A stretch of 64,000 nucleotides of DNA from Rhynochetos jubatus (GCA_027574665.1 CM050666.1:2046001-2110000); one strand, 5' to 3'. Positions 13,850 to 26,600 are shown, numbered from the stretch's first letter. Notes: a model not told the origin generated them from the letters alone. Made by a program: numbers and translations.

Positions 13850-14250
13850 CTGTAGTGTCTCAGTACTATAAACAAAGGCAAAATGCTGTGTGCATCAGCA
13901 AAAGGCTTTCTATTGTAAAGTACTCCCTTTATGTCCAACCAGGAGAGAATTCAAATGATTATTGACCCTCCACTGTAGGAAAGCCACATTATAATATCTC
14001 CAAATCAATAAAGGCAAATGCAGAGCAGCAGAGAAAGGCCAGGCTCTGCAAACTACAGAAAATTGTATTTTGCTTTGGCCTCTTAAAAAGTTTGCAAAGC
14101 ATCTATTAGAGGCCCCCGGAGCCTTTTCTTTCTAATTGCCATGTTTGACAATGCAATTGCACAGGGGACTAGCAGAAAGACAGATAATGGACCCACTTTA
14201 ATTGTTTCCCAGTTCCATGAGTCATAACACTTCTGAGATGGCAAAGGGGA
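13850..14250. other. Candidate conserved non-coding element (texture only)
   Basis: AT-rich, non-repetitive sequence with many homeodomain- and POU-like words (TTAATTG, CTAATTGCC, CAATGCAATTGCAC) and no reading frame. It looks different from the pyrimidine/purine-biased DNA around it. This judgement is by texture alone; only cross-species alignment can show conservation. Confidence 0.25.
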
Positions 14251-17200
14251 AGTGCAGCAATTTGACTGAGGGAGGTTTCTGGCTTTTAAGAAAGCTCTGG
14301 AGGAACAAATGCTAAATTCAAAGCCAAAGTCTTGGAAGGACGGAAGGTTCCAGGTACTGGATTTTCTTTCATCTTTTGCTTTTGACTGGAACTATCCAGT
14401 TAAGTTTTAATCATGTTCTGGAAGTTGTAGAATGGCTTGTTGTCTAAGAGATGGGAATGGATATCACGCCAAGACCCTTTTTCTCAGGGATGGGCATAGA
14501 GGTTGAGTCCTGTGGGTGGTAGAGCCCAGTGGGTGGTGAAGGGTCCAGCATCAGTCAGCAGTGGTGGTGGGAGCACACTGCTCACACAGAGCTCCGGATG
14601 GGTTTATCTGGCAGGTCAAGGGAAGGACCCTGTATTTCCCCACTAGGAGCTGGGCTTGGCACATATTTCTAGGAACAGGATCGCAGTTGACCTTCTGACC
14701 TCCCTCCCTGTGACACCAGTGACTATCTCCTGTACTTCTGGCTAAGGGCAGGGTCCATTTTTCTTGGTAAAGGAAGGATCCCACAGCCAAAGCTGAACCC
14801 AGTGCTCCAGGAAAACTAATGATGGTGTTTGCCTGTGCCAGCAGGCCGTGGGGTAGCTGGGCTCTTTCTGCCCAGGCCCTTCGGATTCTTGTCATTTACC
14901 CTCAGAGCTTTGACCTTTCTGCTCAGGGCAGCACCCACTGGGACTCCTCAGCACCAGGGATACTTGGTGCCTTCCAAGAGGAGCAGAAGCCCCCAACACT
15001 CACACTATTCCTGGCAAGTTTTAATCTCTCTGTGTGTGCTCTTTGTCTGACCACCCTCTGAAGGTCTTCATCCCTCCCCTCTGCTTTGTGCCAAGGGAAA
15101 CAAGATGCAGTGTGGAGTGCAGGACAGTGTATGGGCTCTAGGCACTTCTAGGATGTCACAGCCTCTCTGGGGATGGATTGATTTGCCTGGGTGCTGCCTT
15201 CACCTCAGGTGGACAAGCCAAGCCCTGGGACATGGTGGTTGTGAAGGAGGGGAGGAGGGTGGAAAGGAGGAATGCATCAATAACAGAGAGGAACAAGGGG
15301 AAGTGAATAGGACAACAGAAGGTGGAGCACTTGGTTTTGTGCCAAGGTGCCTGGCTGATGGTTGTTGGAATGTCTGGCTCCTGTACACACCTCTGCAATA
15401 CAGACCCCGGATCAGTGCTCCAGCTCCGTCCTCTGTGTTATGGCCCCAGCTCCGTGCTAGAGCACAAGGCTTAGTGCAGTGATGATCCATACCATGCTGT
15501 GGTGCTCAGCTCAGCATAAAGGGGCTTGGATCTGTGCTTTGCATCATGACATTGGGCCCCAAAACATGTGCCTGTTTCCAACTGCTGGGCTCCAGCCCCA
15601 AGGACACAGGGCAGTGATAGCATAGGCCTGTCTCGGTCTTGCAGGGCCTGGTCTAGTGTAAGACATTACCTGAAAATATGGGAGTATATTTCAGGCAGAC
15701 AGGAACAAGCTTTGCTGTGCTTCAAACCATCCTAAAACTGTGTGGCTGTGTTAACATGGCTTGAAGGTCTTAGCAACCTTCCTGTCCCAGGACCATGCCA
15801 TGTGCTCATCCCTGTGCTAAAGTGGTCACTTCACACCCGGTCAGAAAAATCAAGGTAATATTTGCCTGGAATTGGGCAGATTAATTGTGGTGCAAAGCCT
15901 GGATGGCTCATGGCACTTGGTAGCAACTGTGGTCTGAGACATGCTGAGAACAAGGCATAGTTATTGGTTGAACACCAGTGATGGAGAAGCTCCTTGGAGG
16001 AGCAGGGGAAGGCCCAAGCATGGTCCCTCTGGTCTCTGCACACCCCTGTCTAGCTTGGGAAGATATGGTCACTTTGACTTCCCAAGGCTGTCTGTGAACT
16101 GCACACACTCCTGCACTTGCTTTAGGGCCTGCACTGACCAGGGACCCTCTCACGAGTGCTGGATGCTGAGCTTTGTCGTGGAACAGTCAGGACACAGTTG
16201 AGCTGCACAGCAGGAAACTAACTGGAAAAAAGCTTTGGGGATGATTGACAGTAACTGTCTCCGGTGGAAGGAGCTAATCCAAGCAGCTCATGAACACCAG
16301 GTCCCTAATTAAAGCACACAGACTAGCCCTGCCTGTAATTAATTTTGCTATGCTGCTCCACTGGCAGCCGTCTATCAGTGCCACTGACTCACAGCTCCCA
16401 GCAGCCTCAGAGGCATCGGCAGCTGGAGAAGAAAAGCCATGGTTCAGAGTGGAGCAGGATTTTCCCCTTCCCTTCTGCTCCTCTGTGCTGGGGAGAAGCT
16501 GCAGCATGCTTTCAGCTCTGCATACACCCAGAAGATGGGCCAGGACCTTGCTGACTGGCCTTGGCAGCTCTCTCCATGGGAAAGGGCTGGTGGTGCATGC
16601 TCAGGGCAAGAGCAATTAAGTGATAAAGAGGGTGCAGGAGCATGGCTGTCAGGAGGGGGTGGCACAGGGCAGGGTGATATTCATATGCGTGGCTTGCTCT
16701 CTGCTGCTTCATGTTCTGTATTTCTCTCCCTGTGTATACATACATTTATTATGTACTTGCCTCCCTTGACTGGAGCTGGAACAGGAGTGTTGTCATTGTG
16801 ATTCCTCTCCCATAGGAATGGTTCTTAGCATTCACTCTGCTGTGAGTGTGTCACATATTTATAAGGCCTGTGGGATGCATCTGGGTTGTGGTTGGATTTT
16901 CACGAGTAGGTTGTAGCCCCTTCAGTATTGCCAAAGCAGGGAAGAGCAGCCGTGAAGAGCCATGGAGCCTGCAGAGGTGTCTGCAGTCCAAGCTCTGTTT
17001 TGCTGGAGCAGGTGGTGTTGCATAGCGAGGTGATTCCAATTGCCCCAACGCCACCCTGCCCCCATCACCTGAATCACAAAACTGAAGAAAGAGGCTCCAG
17101 AAAGTCCTATTTCTCTGGCTACAGGTTTTCATTATCAGCTGGAGAGGAATTGTGCTGGTCAGAGAGTTGCCAGCATTGTTTTAATTTCCCAGGAGGCTCC

Positions 17201-19381
17201 TCTTGGTATGACTTGTCTCCAGCAGAGGTTTTCAGTTGTCTCATGTTACTTTGCTCTATACAATGGGACGTGATATGTCAAAACATGACAAGCCAGCCAG
17301 AATGTGTCATAATACTGCACTCAACACCCTGCCTTCCAAGGATGCTCAGCAGCTAATAATATGAGGCTCAAATTATCTCTGTGCTAAGCTGTTATCTTTT
17401 CTCCCATGTGGACTATGATATATAGGAGTCTCCTACCTATATTGGACTGTTGGATCACCACAGATTTATTAGCTGCACACGGTGAATTATTTTGACTAGA
17501 CTGAAACTCAGGCCTTGGATCCCAGCCTGTTATTGAAGAAAAGTGACTTTCCTGCCTCGGCTTCTCCAATACCTTTGTTATTGCTTTAGTAAACAGTTTG
17601 GTGAGATTTCCGTATGATTTAATCCTTTATTGTTGGGGTTTGAAGTTGCTACTTTGATGCAGAGATTATGTGATTTCATTAGCAATGCAATTGCCTTTCA
17701 GGCTTTTCTGTGAAATGCAGCCGCTGTCTCCAGGATTCGGCCCCGTGGGAGGCAGTGTGCTGCACCATACACACGTGCCTGGATGCAACCAGGCTCTCTC
17801 CAGTCCCCCCAGTGTATCCCGTTCTGCATCCTTGTCCTTTTCTGCTTGACTTTTTGAACTCTGCTATTTTACCTTAAGGTGTAACGAGGCAACAATATTT
17901 TCAGTCTTTTGAGGAAGAAAAAAGTCTCCCACAACAGCAAAGAGGGAAAGGTGCTGTTGATCCCTGGGCTGGAGATCCCTGGCGATGGGGACCACCATGT
18001 CTTTTTGCCAGAGGTGCTGTGATGAGCTGGGAAAGACAGATATGTGTTCCTGCTCACACGTGGTATTTCACAAATGGAGCCTCCCACTGCTACAGTTGCT
18101 GCCCATTCATTTCAGCTGCCATATGCAGTTTAGAGGAAGAAATCGAATTACTTGCTGCTAATTGCTGGTAAAGCACTGCTGAAACTGCCTCTCTTCTCCA
18201 CCTTCCCCACCATGTGTAGGAAACAGCAGGTCTCTCAGCTGGAGGTTCACGCTGACCCTCCCTCTCAGGTCCCCTTTCAGAAGATGCTGCTGACTGCACA
18301 GCCGCTGCACATCTCTGCCCATCCTCCAGGCCCTTCCCCGACATCCCAGCTGGGGCTGGTGAATTTGGTGAATCAAAATGCTTCCTTGTGATTTCTGTGC
18401 AGCCCAAAATCTGGGGAAGCAGGTGGTCATCACCATGAAAAAATGTTCCTCTCAGGTGCTCTTCAAGCCCCATAGGCTGCCTGTACACTTGGGACACATG
18501 AAATCAACTTCTGCTCTGAAAACTTTGAGGAATTACTGAATCAGGCATTGCATATTATTTCCTGCAACAACAGCACTCCCCTCTGTGGAAGAATGTGCTG
18601 TTTTCTCGTCTTCCTCGGTGGCTGCACAAATTCAAAGAAAAAAAGGGGAGAGAGGAAGGGAAGCAAGAATATGTGGAATACAGGTTTGACTGCGAGTAGG
18701 AAAGGATGCTCTTGGCCCCAAGACCTCTGCAAGCAGGTCTGACCTGTGAGTTATTCTGGGAATTTCTTACAGAAAGACCATATCAGTCTGAAATTGTTCA
18801 CGGAAAGTCACAAAAGGTGCATTTCTGGCTTATATTTTGAGTGCAATCTCTGTACACCTGCTTATTTTGGAGGGTTGTTCAATGTTCCCAAAAAGCAAGG
18901 ACCTGGTGGCACTGCTGGAATGGGATGTGGAGTTGCCTAGTATAACCCTGTGGCTGAAGGCATCAGCCAAAGCTGAGCAGATGCTTTCCCATAGGCTTAA
19001 CTTTGCTAAATGTGCCTGTGGCAGAGACAAATGCTCTCCCAGAAGAGAGCCCTTTTGCTCAGAGGTAAGCTCTTTGGAGCAGGCCTTATGTTAGATGAAC
19101 ATCCAGGACCCACAATGCAAATACATAATGATGATCACACTCTTTTGCTACCAAACTCAGAGGCCTACCAGGTATGAAAGGTTTAGTAGGTGCTCAGACT
19201 TTGACAAAGTGTATATTGATTGTAGCTATTGTGTTGAGTGGTAGAGCATTTTTAATTCTGCATTTTATTTGTTTGGCTCCTTTGACATATGTTATTTGTG
19301 GTTAGTGGCAATGCACTTAGAAGGGTGATTTTCAGGCTCATCCATTACTTGCACAGAAAAGCGCTCTTCCCATGACCCTGG

Positions 19382-19413
19382 CTAATTTGCATACTATTTT
19401 TGTTACCCTTTAG
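19382..19413 (+). other. RTN4R: 3' splice site of RTN4R intron 1
   Basis: A pyrimidine-rich run (TATTTTTGTTACCCTTTAG) ends in AG at 19412-19413, directly before the codons that match the conserved NgR1 signal peptide. A CTAAT at 19382-19386 fits a branch point, with the candidate A at 19385 about 28 bases before the AG. Because the first full codon of the exon is AGC at 19416, the intron interrupts a codon after its first base (phase 1). This is the expected place for the RTN4R intron near the N-terminus. Confidence 0.85.
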
Positions 19414-20843
19414 GAAGCAAACTGCTGATTTTGATGCTTTGCTTGAACATCCAGTTAGAAGTGGAGTCTTGCCCTGGGGCATGTGTATGCTACAGTGAAC
19501 CGAAGATTACAATAAGTTGTCAGCAGCAAGGACTGACAGCAATCCCCACTGAGATACCCATCCAGAGCCAGCGCATCTTCTTGCACAACAACAAGATAAC
19601 CCTTGTGAGGTCCACCAGCTTCACCTCTTGCCGCAACATGACGATTCTGTGGATCCACTCCAACAACATTAGCCTCATTGAGCCTGGAGCCTTTTATGGG
19701 CTCAACAAACTGGAGGAGTTAGATCTCAGTGACAACACAAACCTGAAATCTATCAACCCTGTCACTTTCCGGGGTCTTGTTCACCTCCACACCTTACACC
19801 TGGATCGCTGTGGGCTTCTGGAGCTCTCCACAGGGCTTTTTCGAGGGTTGTTCTCCTTGCAATATCTCTACCTTCAGGATAATAATCTTCAGAACCTGCT
19901 GGATGACACCTTCATAGATCTCGCAAACCTCACCTACCTGTTTTTGCATGGTAACAAAATCAAGAGCTTGTCAGAGAACGTCTTTCGTGGGCTAATCAAC
20001 CTTGACCGGCTGCTTCTGCACCAGAACAAGGTCAGCCTGATTCACCGACGGTCTTTTCATGACCTTGGGAAAGTGATGACCTTGTATCTGTTTAACAACA
20101 ACCTGACTGTGCTCACGGGGGAAACCATGGCTCCCTTGGTGTCCCTGCAGTACCTGCGCTTGAATGGCAACCAGTGGATTTGCGATTGCCAGGCTCGGTC
20201 ACTCTGGAATTGGTTTAAGCAGTTTAAAGGATCCTCTTCAGAACTGGAGTGTCACCTTCCCCCCCGCTTGGCAGGGAGAGACCTCAAAAGGCTGCAGAGC
20301 GCTGACTTGGAAGGATGCGTCGACTCATTTAACCAGATACGAACAAGCGTTTTTAGCACTAAGACCAGGTCCGGTAAACTGCCAACTGGGGTACCCCCTC
20401 TTGGTTCCCGCGATGGCTCCCCGAAGTGCTGTCAGCCAGAAATGGATAAGTCTTTTATTTATGAAGCAAAAGGCAAGGCAGGTCCTTCTTCCCACAGCAG
20501 CCGGCCATCCTCTAACAACCCTCTCAAGGATAAGGAGAACATGTCCAAAACCAAGTATGTTGAGACGGACCCTTCCAAAAATGGCAGCCACAAGCAGATA
20601 AACGATTCCCCCTTTGGGACCTTTCCCAGCATTGTAGACCCTCCATTGACAAAGTTGAAACCAGAATTTCTAGAGCCTATTGAACCTTCCACAGTCCCAA
20701 CCAAAAAGAGGCAGGGCTGCTCTAAAAAGAACAAATCAAAGGCCCAGTGCCGCCTCATCCAGCAAGGAAACAGCTCCACGTTACAGCTCAGCCTAAGCCT
20801 TTTGATCCCCCCCCTAGTGTGGAGCTTACTCTTATTCTGCTAA
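19414..20843 (+). CDS. RTN4R: Nogo-66 receptor 1 (reticulon-4 receptor), exon 2; partial CDS lacking exon 1
   Basis: GPI-anchored neuronal receptor for the myelin inhibitors Nogo-66, MAG and OMgp, working with p75/TROY and LINGO-1 co-receptors to limit axon growth (known for the family). Residues are numbered here from codon 19431. Seen: hydrophobic signal-peptide end (about -5 to 12); LRRNT with C14, C18, C20, C30; about eight leucine-rich repeats (about 45-245); LRRCT with C251, C253, C274, C296; Ser/Lys/Pro-rich stalk with the family's CC pair at 333-334 and an INDSPFGT block at 390-397; hydrophobic GPI-type tail (about 451-470); stop TAA 20841-20843. Sequons lie at N69, N79, N166, N224 and N384. 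The start codon is not here: exon 2 opens with the last two bases of a split codon followed by SKLLI, as in mammals, where exon 1 gives only the first few residues. Exon 2 encodes 475 whole codons against a human total of 473 residues. The frame is intact. Confidence 0.97.
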
Positions 20844-21010
20844 AATTAACTCTTTTCCTGGGTTGATGACACTTTAATACTAGACTTTTGCTGACCTCCA
20901 TAAATGTTGCAAACAAAAGCAAAACTACCATCCACCTTGAGAAAGCTTTGTTACACAAAAGTTAACTGGATGCCTTTATAAAAAAAAACAAAAAAAGACA
21001 AACACCAAGA

Positions 21011-21018
21011 TGTACATA
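21011..21018 (+). promoter_or_regulatory. Candidate Pumilio response element in RTN4R 3' UTR
   Basis: TGTACATA matches the UGUANAUA consensus of Pumilio proteins, in the sense orientation and within the 3' UTR, 168 bases after the stop. One 8-mer match can occur by chance; conservation in other birds would decide. Confidence 0.4.
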
Positions 21019-21419
21019 ATTTATTTGTCCTGAAACCTGTGAATTATACCTTTGGTCTTCGGAACTGCACTTGCCCACAAAGCAGCTTTTGCTACAGCAG
21101 ATGGTAAAGAAATATGGTTTATTTACAGAAAAAAAAAAAAAAAAGGTGTAAGAAATGCTCTGAAAAGAATGTCTAAACTCTGTTTGTAACTTGACATCAC
21201 ACTGAACAATATTGCAGGTTCCCATTTGCAGAGGTAGTGAATTTGATGCTGTTTTAATCCTATGTTTATGAATATTGCAGTTTTTTCCGTATTCATTCCA
21301 TCACACCATGTTTACGGGCAGCATTTGTTAAAGAATGCTACCTTTTCTGTCACAAGATTGCAGTATATATAGATATGCATTTTATTTTACTTGTGTACAA
21401 GTATACAAAAAAAATATAA

Positions 21420-21425
21420 AATAAA
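21420..21425 (+). terminator. RTN4R: Polyadenylation signal AATAAA of RTN4R
   Basis: A canonical AATAAA lies about 577 bases after the stop codon. A T-rich tract (21427-21440) and then a GT-rich stretch (GTGGTTGTC, about 21446-21454) follow, as expected for the downstream element bound by cleavage-stimulation factor. No other canonical AATAAA was seen between the stop and this one. Confidence 0.8.
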
Positions 21426-23612
21426 GGTTTTTCTTTTTTTCCTAAGTGGTTGTCATCTGCAAGGGGTAAAATACGCTAACCAGCTAAAAAGCTGAAAAAT
21501 TAAAAGGATTCTAACTAATCTGGGATCTGAAGGCAGGTTGAGCATTTAACATGACAGTAATAAATAAGACATATTTGGCATGGTTATGCAATTTTGACTG
21601 GTGCCAACAAAGGGTTTCCATGCATGAAACATGCTCTGCTAATGCTCCTGTTCCACTTCAGACTGTCCCATGTATTTACCCAACATAATTCATATTTCAG
21701 GATGCTCAGAATAGCAGGAAATATTAGCCCAGCCCCTTGGAGCTGAGGACTCCAAGTAGAGAAATGGCAGCAAGCAATCCCAAGAAGATGGGCAGGGCTG
21801 TTTTTCTTTTGATATGCATAGATAACTAGACTCAGCACCGTGATTAATGAACCAGAAGGTAGATCCAGAGTGAAGCAGCACTCAGGCTTGAATTTATGAA
21901 ATAGGGTGTATTGTATCCAAACACACAGCTTCTGGCCTTTCAGCTCAGTCTGGCTGTGCTGCAGAGTTGGTGTACATTCCTGACTGTGTCACCAGTGCTC
22001 CATGGAGTCACTGTGCAAGTAACTTGTCATCTTCTGTATGACCCCTGTCTTTGACCTCAGGATGCTATGAAGATAAACCTGTTGATGTCTGGGTGCCCCC
22101 ATACCACCCAGTGGCCATAACTCACCTGCCTAGACCTAGCTGTATACTCCCTGTCCTGCAGACAGCCTCCCTGTGCACTCTGCATGTACGCCAGATTATG
22201 GCAGGGTTGTGCAGAGTTGCCAGGAGGTTTCTTTTCCTTATCAAACTATAGATTTTATTCTGTGCTCCTCTCTTCAGGAAGACTGTAGAGGTATTGTGGT
22301 CTATGCATGTAAGAGCAGCCTGTCACATGCAGGTGGCATGTAGTGTGGGCCAGAGAAAAGCAAGAACAATGTCATGGGTGTACCAAGGTCCTTGGAACAT
22401 GCATTAGAACACTATGGGTGAACGTCAGGCTGAGGGTCTCCAGTCTGCATTGGTCAGTGTTGGTGTTCACCACACCGGGACTGGTCCTCAGCTTCACAGA
22501 ACAGCCACACACGGAGGAGGGATGGAGCATCGCAAGCCAGGAATGAAGGGCATCAGCAGGGCTGACTTAGTGACAACTTTGCTCTAGGCTTGATGGTTCA
22601 TGAGGAGGGATCAGTGACCATGGGAAGAAGCAGGGGAGGATGCTTGGAAGTCTCAGGTCCCAGTGAGACTGTGATGCTGCAAGATGGGCAGCCAGCATGA
22701 CAGTATCTGAGGCCCACCTGCAACAATTTCATAGGGTGTTGCTGGGTACTTTCTATGTCTGCCACAGCCAGTTTTCCACCTGTGAGAATGACAGGGAGGG
22801 CAATGCCCAAACAGTTGCATTTTTGATGTGTCTCTTCCAACTCCATCACTGGGGCTGCCAAAAAGATGTGGTACAAACCTGTGCACTCTTGGCACTGAGA
22901 TGGGGACTGATCTGTCAGTACCAGCTGCAGTGCGGGAGGTGCTGCGAAGCATGGCCGTGGGTTCCCAGCATATCTGACTACTGCCATCCCAGCTCCATGT
23001 CCAGCATCAGCCTCTGCAGAGGAGCCAGGCATGTTTCGGTGCAAATACATTGCCCTGCCCAAAGAATGAAGCATGAAGTCAGTGACCTGTGCTGGGATCA
23101 CTAAGTGTAAGCTAGACAGCCTTGACAATCCTGATACCTGCATGCATGTACAGTTTGTGTGCATACTAGCCCACACACACAGGTCAGTACATTACAAGCT
23201 GCTTCTGCCACACTTGCTAGGATTTCTCCTTTTCATGCCAGTGCCAAAGGATTTTATGAGGTCCTGCATGCCCAAAGCAGGCCCTGTCCTCCCCTGCTCA
23301 TCCAAAAGTATCATTCAAATCCTCAAGGGATTCAAATCTACACCTGTAGCTGAAGCACAGTAGCAAAGCCTGGTTTGGCCACAGGGTCAGCATCACTCCA
23401 CAAAGCCCATAGAAAAGACAGAAGGAAAACTGCTGGATGCTGTGACAGGCTGCTGTGAAAACTCCTGTTTGGTCATAGTTCTAGGGCACATGGCATGTCC
23501 CTTGTACAGTAGTTAGTGAGTCTTGTGGTCAAAATGTTTGGAATAGTGCATGCAGTTCTACGGGCATGAGGAAACGAGATGAGGTGGCAAAAAAAAGGAT
23601 GAACCTTAGGGG

Positions 23613-23629
23613 AAAAAAAAAAAAAAAAA
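23613..23629 (+). repeat. Poly-A run
   Basis: Seventeen A in a row within a wider A-rich segment (23588-23640). The preceding TGGAATAGTGCATGCAGTTCT (about 23538-23558) has a passing resemblance to a CR1 ORF2 segment, too weak to call. Confidence 0.7.
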
Positions 23630-26600
23630 GTGAAAAAAAGAGAACAGCTGCTTGAAGTAGCATTTCCCCACAGAAACTAAACAGGCCCTGAACAGGGCTG
23701 AGATCTGGGATTGTCCATGCCCTAATCAGTATCACAGGGTGTTTGGCCATGATGCTCCCTGTGGTTAACACAAAGCAGACTAGAGCATTACTGTCACTTA
23801 TCCTGAATGCACTGGGAGCCAAGAGTGACACTCTTCCTGCTTTCTAGAGCTTGACTCTTCTGTGCTTTCAGTGGCTCTTAAGACTATATATTGGCCACAA
23901 GCCCAGAAGTGTCCCTTGTGCTAGTTTCCTAGATGTCCTGCTGTCCAGATGCCAATTTCTGCGTTTACAGGCGTTAGGAGACTGTTTGAATGACAAATTA
24001 TTGAAGAAGGGGATGCAGTGGGCAGCAGGAACACCTACAAGAGCTTGGAAGAGGCAAAGGGTGAACGCTGTATTGGTGAGGGTAGGGAAGGTTTGCGGAG
24101 TTCAAAGGAAGGCAGTTTCACTTCTGCTTCGTGCTATGCTGGGGTTGGCACAGGTTTTCCGGTTATTCCTAGACCTATTTTACACTCGGATGTCACTGTT
24201 TTAAATGGGATTTACCCAGCAGGGCTCAGGACCTTGTTGACTGTTTCCCATCTCATGATACTTTCTCTCTCTTCTGTTCTCACTGTGCAAGTCACAGTCA
24301 ATTTTCTGCTCATGTCCTTGATGCCAGGAGTGATATCAAATAAACAAAGTCAACAAACAGTGAGGAGCCAGAACAGCTCTGGCTGCATGAGGGATGCAGT
24401 CCAGACTGTCTTGAGAAGAATGGACTTCCCACCACAGAGCGCAGAGTCGGCACATAGTGTCCCCTGTGCATTGTCACCATGCAGACCCTCCATAATGCAG
24501 TGCCCACTATTGGAGATGCAGTAAAAGCACAGGCCTTCAAGCAGTGGTGGGAACACATTGTGTTCATCCTTGCTGCTCTGACAGCATTTGCCTCTACAGA
24601 TCCATACTTATCCTTTTGCTGCCAGTTCCACATTTGTCCTTGCAACAATCAGGAACAGTACCAAAAAAGAAACACTTTTTCCAGGTTTTCAGGTCCACCT
24701 GTAAGCACTGCCAGGCACCAAGCTAGCCAAGGAGATTATTATTCCCCCTCCCCTTTGTCATAGTAGCATTATCCTCTGCCCCCTTCTTCCATCTTCCCAT
24801 CCTCCTGCTGAGGACAGGGAGATGGGACTGTACCTCTGCATGTGGATGGGGAAGTGGAGTCCAAAAACATGTGTCCCCAGGTGGTAATTTGTCCCATCCT
24901 AAATGGGATGCCTCACTCCAGAGGTCCCCATCTCTGAGTACCATGCTGCCAAGTTGCAACATCTGACATGGACACATTTTATGTAAAAGTAATTTAATCA
25001 AAGTGGTTAAGGAAGCTTTCTTTTTTCATGGGTAGCAGTGATTCACAGAGATCAAAACTTTATACAGGGATGCTGTGGCTTTGACACCATTTCCATCAGC
25101 AAGACATTTTCAGTCAAAGCCAGGGAGGAAGATAGGGGTAATACAGTGTGAAAGAAACCCCACTAATGGCCTGATTCATAACAAATCCTAGATGTTGATT
25201 AGAAAGGTCTTAGGTGGTCTGACACATACAGATCAAGCAGCTCTAGTGTAAGCTGTGGTCTCCCAAGGAGTCTTCAATTTCCCTGTCCAGAGCCGCTCCA
25301 AGCCCTGAAAAGATGAACAGTCTGGGTCTGTGCATTGGAAGTCACTCACAGAGCTGGGTCTAAACCTCATTGCTACAGCTGCTGAATCAGCCTTGATGAA
25401 GACACATCATCAGATAACCAGGAGAGGCTGGGGGCAGGACAAGAGCAGCCACAGCTGACTTGGCACTGGACCTTGGTAGCTTTGTTCTCTGCCCTCTGCA
25501 CACATTAGATAGATAGCATTCCCAACTGCGTTTCAGAACAGTCATTTTGCTGCATGCAGGGGATCTGGGAGAAGTGCAATGCCCTGACGGAGACAAGCTC
25601 AGTCAGAACTAGTTGTTGCTCTTGGCTTCAGACTTTAGGAGTCTACAGTTGCCCCAGATATGTTTGTGGCAGCTAGTTTCCTCCCCTCTTGCCCCTCTTT
25701 CACTGGATGTTAGAGGACATGCAGGTTGCCTTTACCTCTCCTGTCCTTCCTCTGAGACAGGGGATTCCCATTTCCAAGTTGGTCCTCCAGACAACAGCAG
25801 TGTGACTCTCCAACTGCTAAAAAAACCTCACTTCCCCAAACTGAAACTAGCTTAAATATGTGGGCCTTCTTAATGAAGCTCATTAGAGTTCTCTTTAGCT
25901 GCATACTGCTTTTAGAGGTCATATTTCCAAGCTTTTCTCATCTGAGGCTGAACTCTCCCTGCTCCTCCTCTGGGTCAGGGAACCATCAGAGAAACACCAA
26001 ATCTCACAAGACTCAGGACAGTGGTGAGAGCTGGCAATGCTCGTCGGGGACTGGAACTGGCTTCTGGCAGTACTGCCTGCAGTTGCCTGTCTGGGAGGAC
26101 AAGTACCTGCTTGTAACCCTGTCCCTGGGCTACAGACAGGTGGCATCTCTGCCCATCCTTCCCCAATAACTCACCGAAGACTATTGGGCAAATGCCCAGC
26201 TGTCTGTGACTCCATAGGGCTGAGACCTCTGTTCCACTGTCCTAAACAGGATCTCCGAAGCCTTGTGAGCAAATGATGTTTCCACATGTCTCTGCTCTGA
26301 CACAGAGAAGACTATCCGAGTTGCTGAGTTTTGCTACAAACAAACTTGATGCATAGAAATAATGAAGGCTGGAAGGTTTTCTAATTCAAAGCTGTATTTC
26401 TGGATTAGTTCCCTATCATTAGACAGTGAGGGAGAGGAGCTATTGCCATTCTGCCTCCTTCTCAAAATCAGAAAAGGATAAAAGACCCCAGAGTCATTGA
26501 GAGATGTAGACAGGCAGAAGAGCAGAGAACAGGCAAGAGAAGCAAAGGTTTCTTAGAGATGATATTGGATCACGGTGTCAGGATTGCTGATGTGAAGCTT

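Larger units (their letters stand above)
476..19411 (+). other. RTN4R: Presumed RTN4R intron 1 (no exon found)
   Basis: Nothing in this 19 kb reads as an exon on either strand. I looked for a short exon starting with ATG-AAG and ending in a phase-1 donor, and for a CpG-rich promoter, and saw neither. Exon 1 therefore most likely lies before the window start, which would make this stretch intron 1; in human the same intron is also tens of kilobases long (established knowledge). It contains CR1 relics near 4.5, 7.5-7.8 and 11.3-11.7 kb, a poly-T run at 3477-3491, an AT-rich minisatellite near 11.9 kb and a conserved-looking AT-rich stretch at 13850-14250. The remainder shows nothing I can name. 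Confidence 0.6.
20844..21445 (+). other. RTN4R: RTN4R 3' untranslated region
   Basis: AT-rich sequence running from the stop codon to the first strong polyadenylation signal. It contains a Pumilio-type TGTACATA at 21011-21018, an A-run of 16 at 21129-21144, TTATTTA-like segments near 21115-21125, and a TGTG/TTTT-rich end. The length, about 600 bases, is plausible for a single terminal exon. The exact cleavage site is inferred to lie 10-30 bases after the AATAAA. Confidence 0.75.

Noticed and set aside
19431-19436. TTG at 19431 or ATG at 19434 as the true RTN4R start codon
   Set aside because: Codons upstream in the same frame (SKLLI) continue the conserved signal peptide up to a good splice acceptor, so the start lies in an earlier exon.
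22598-23176. Minus-strand open frame of 192 codons
   Set aside because: No recognisable homology; long frames on the plus strand overlap it, as expected from low stop-codon density.
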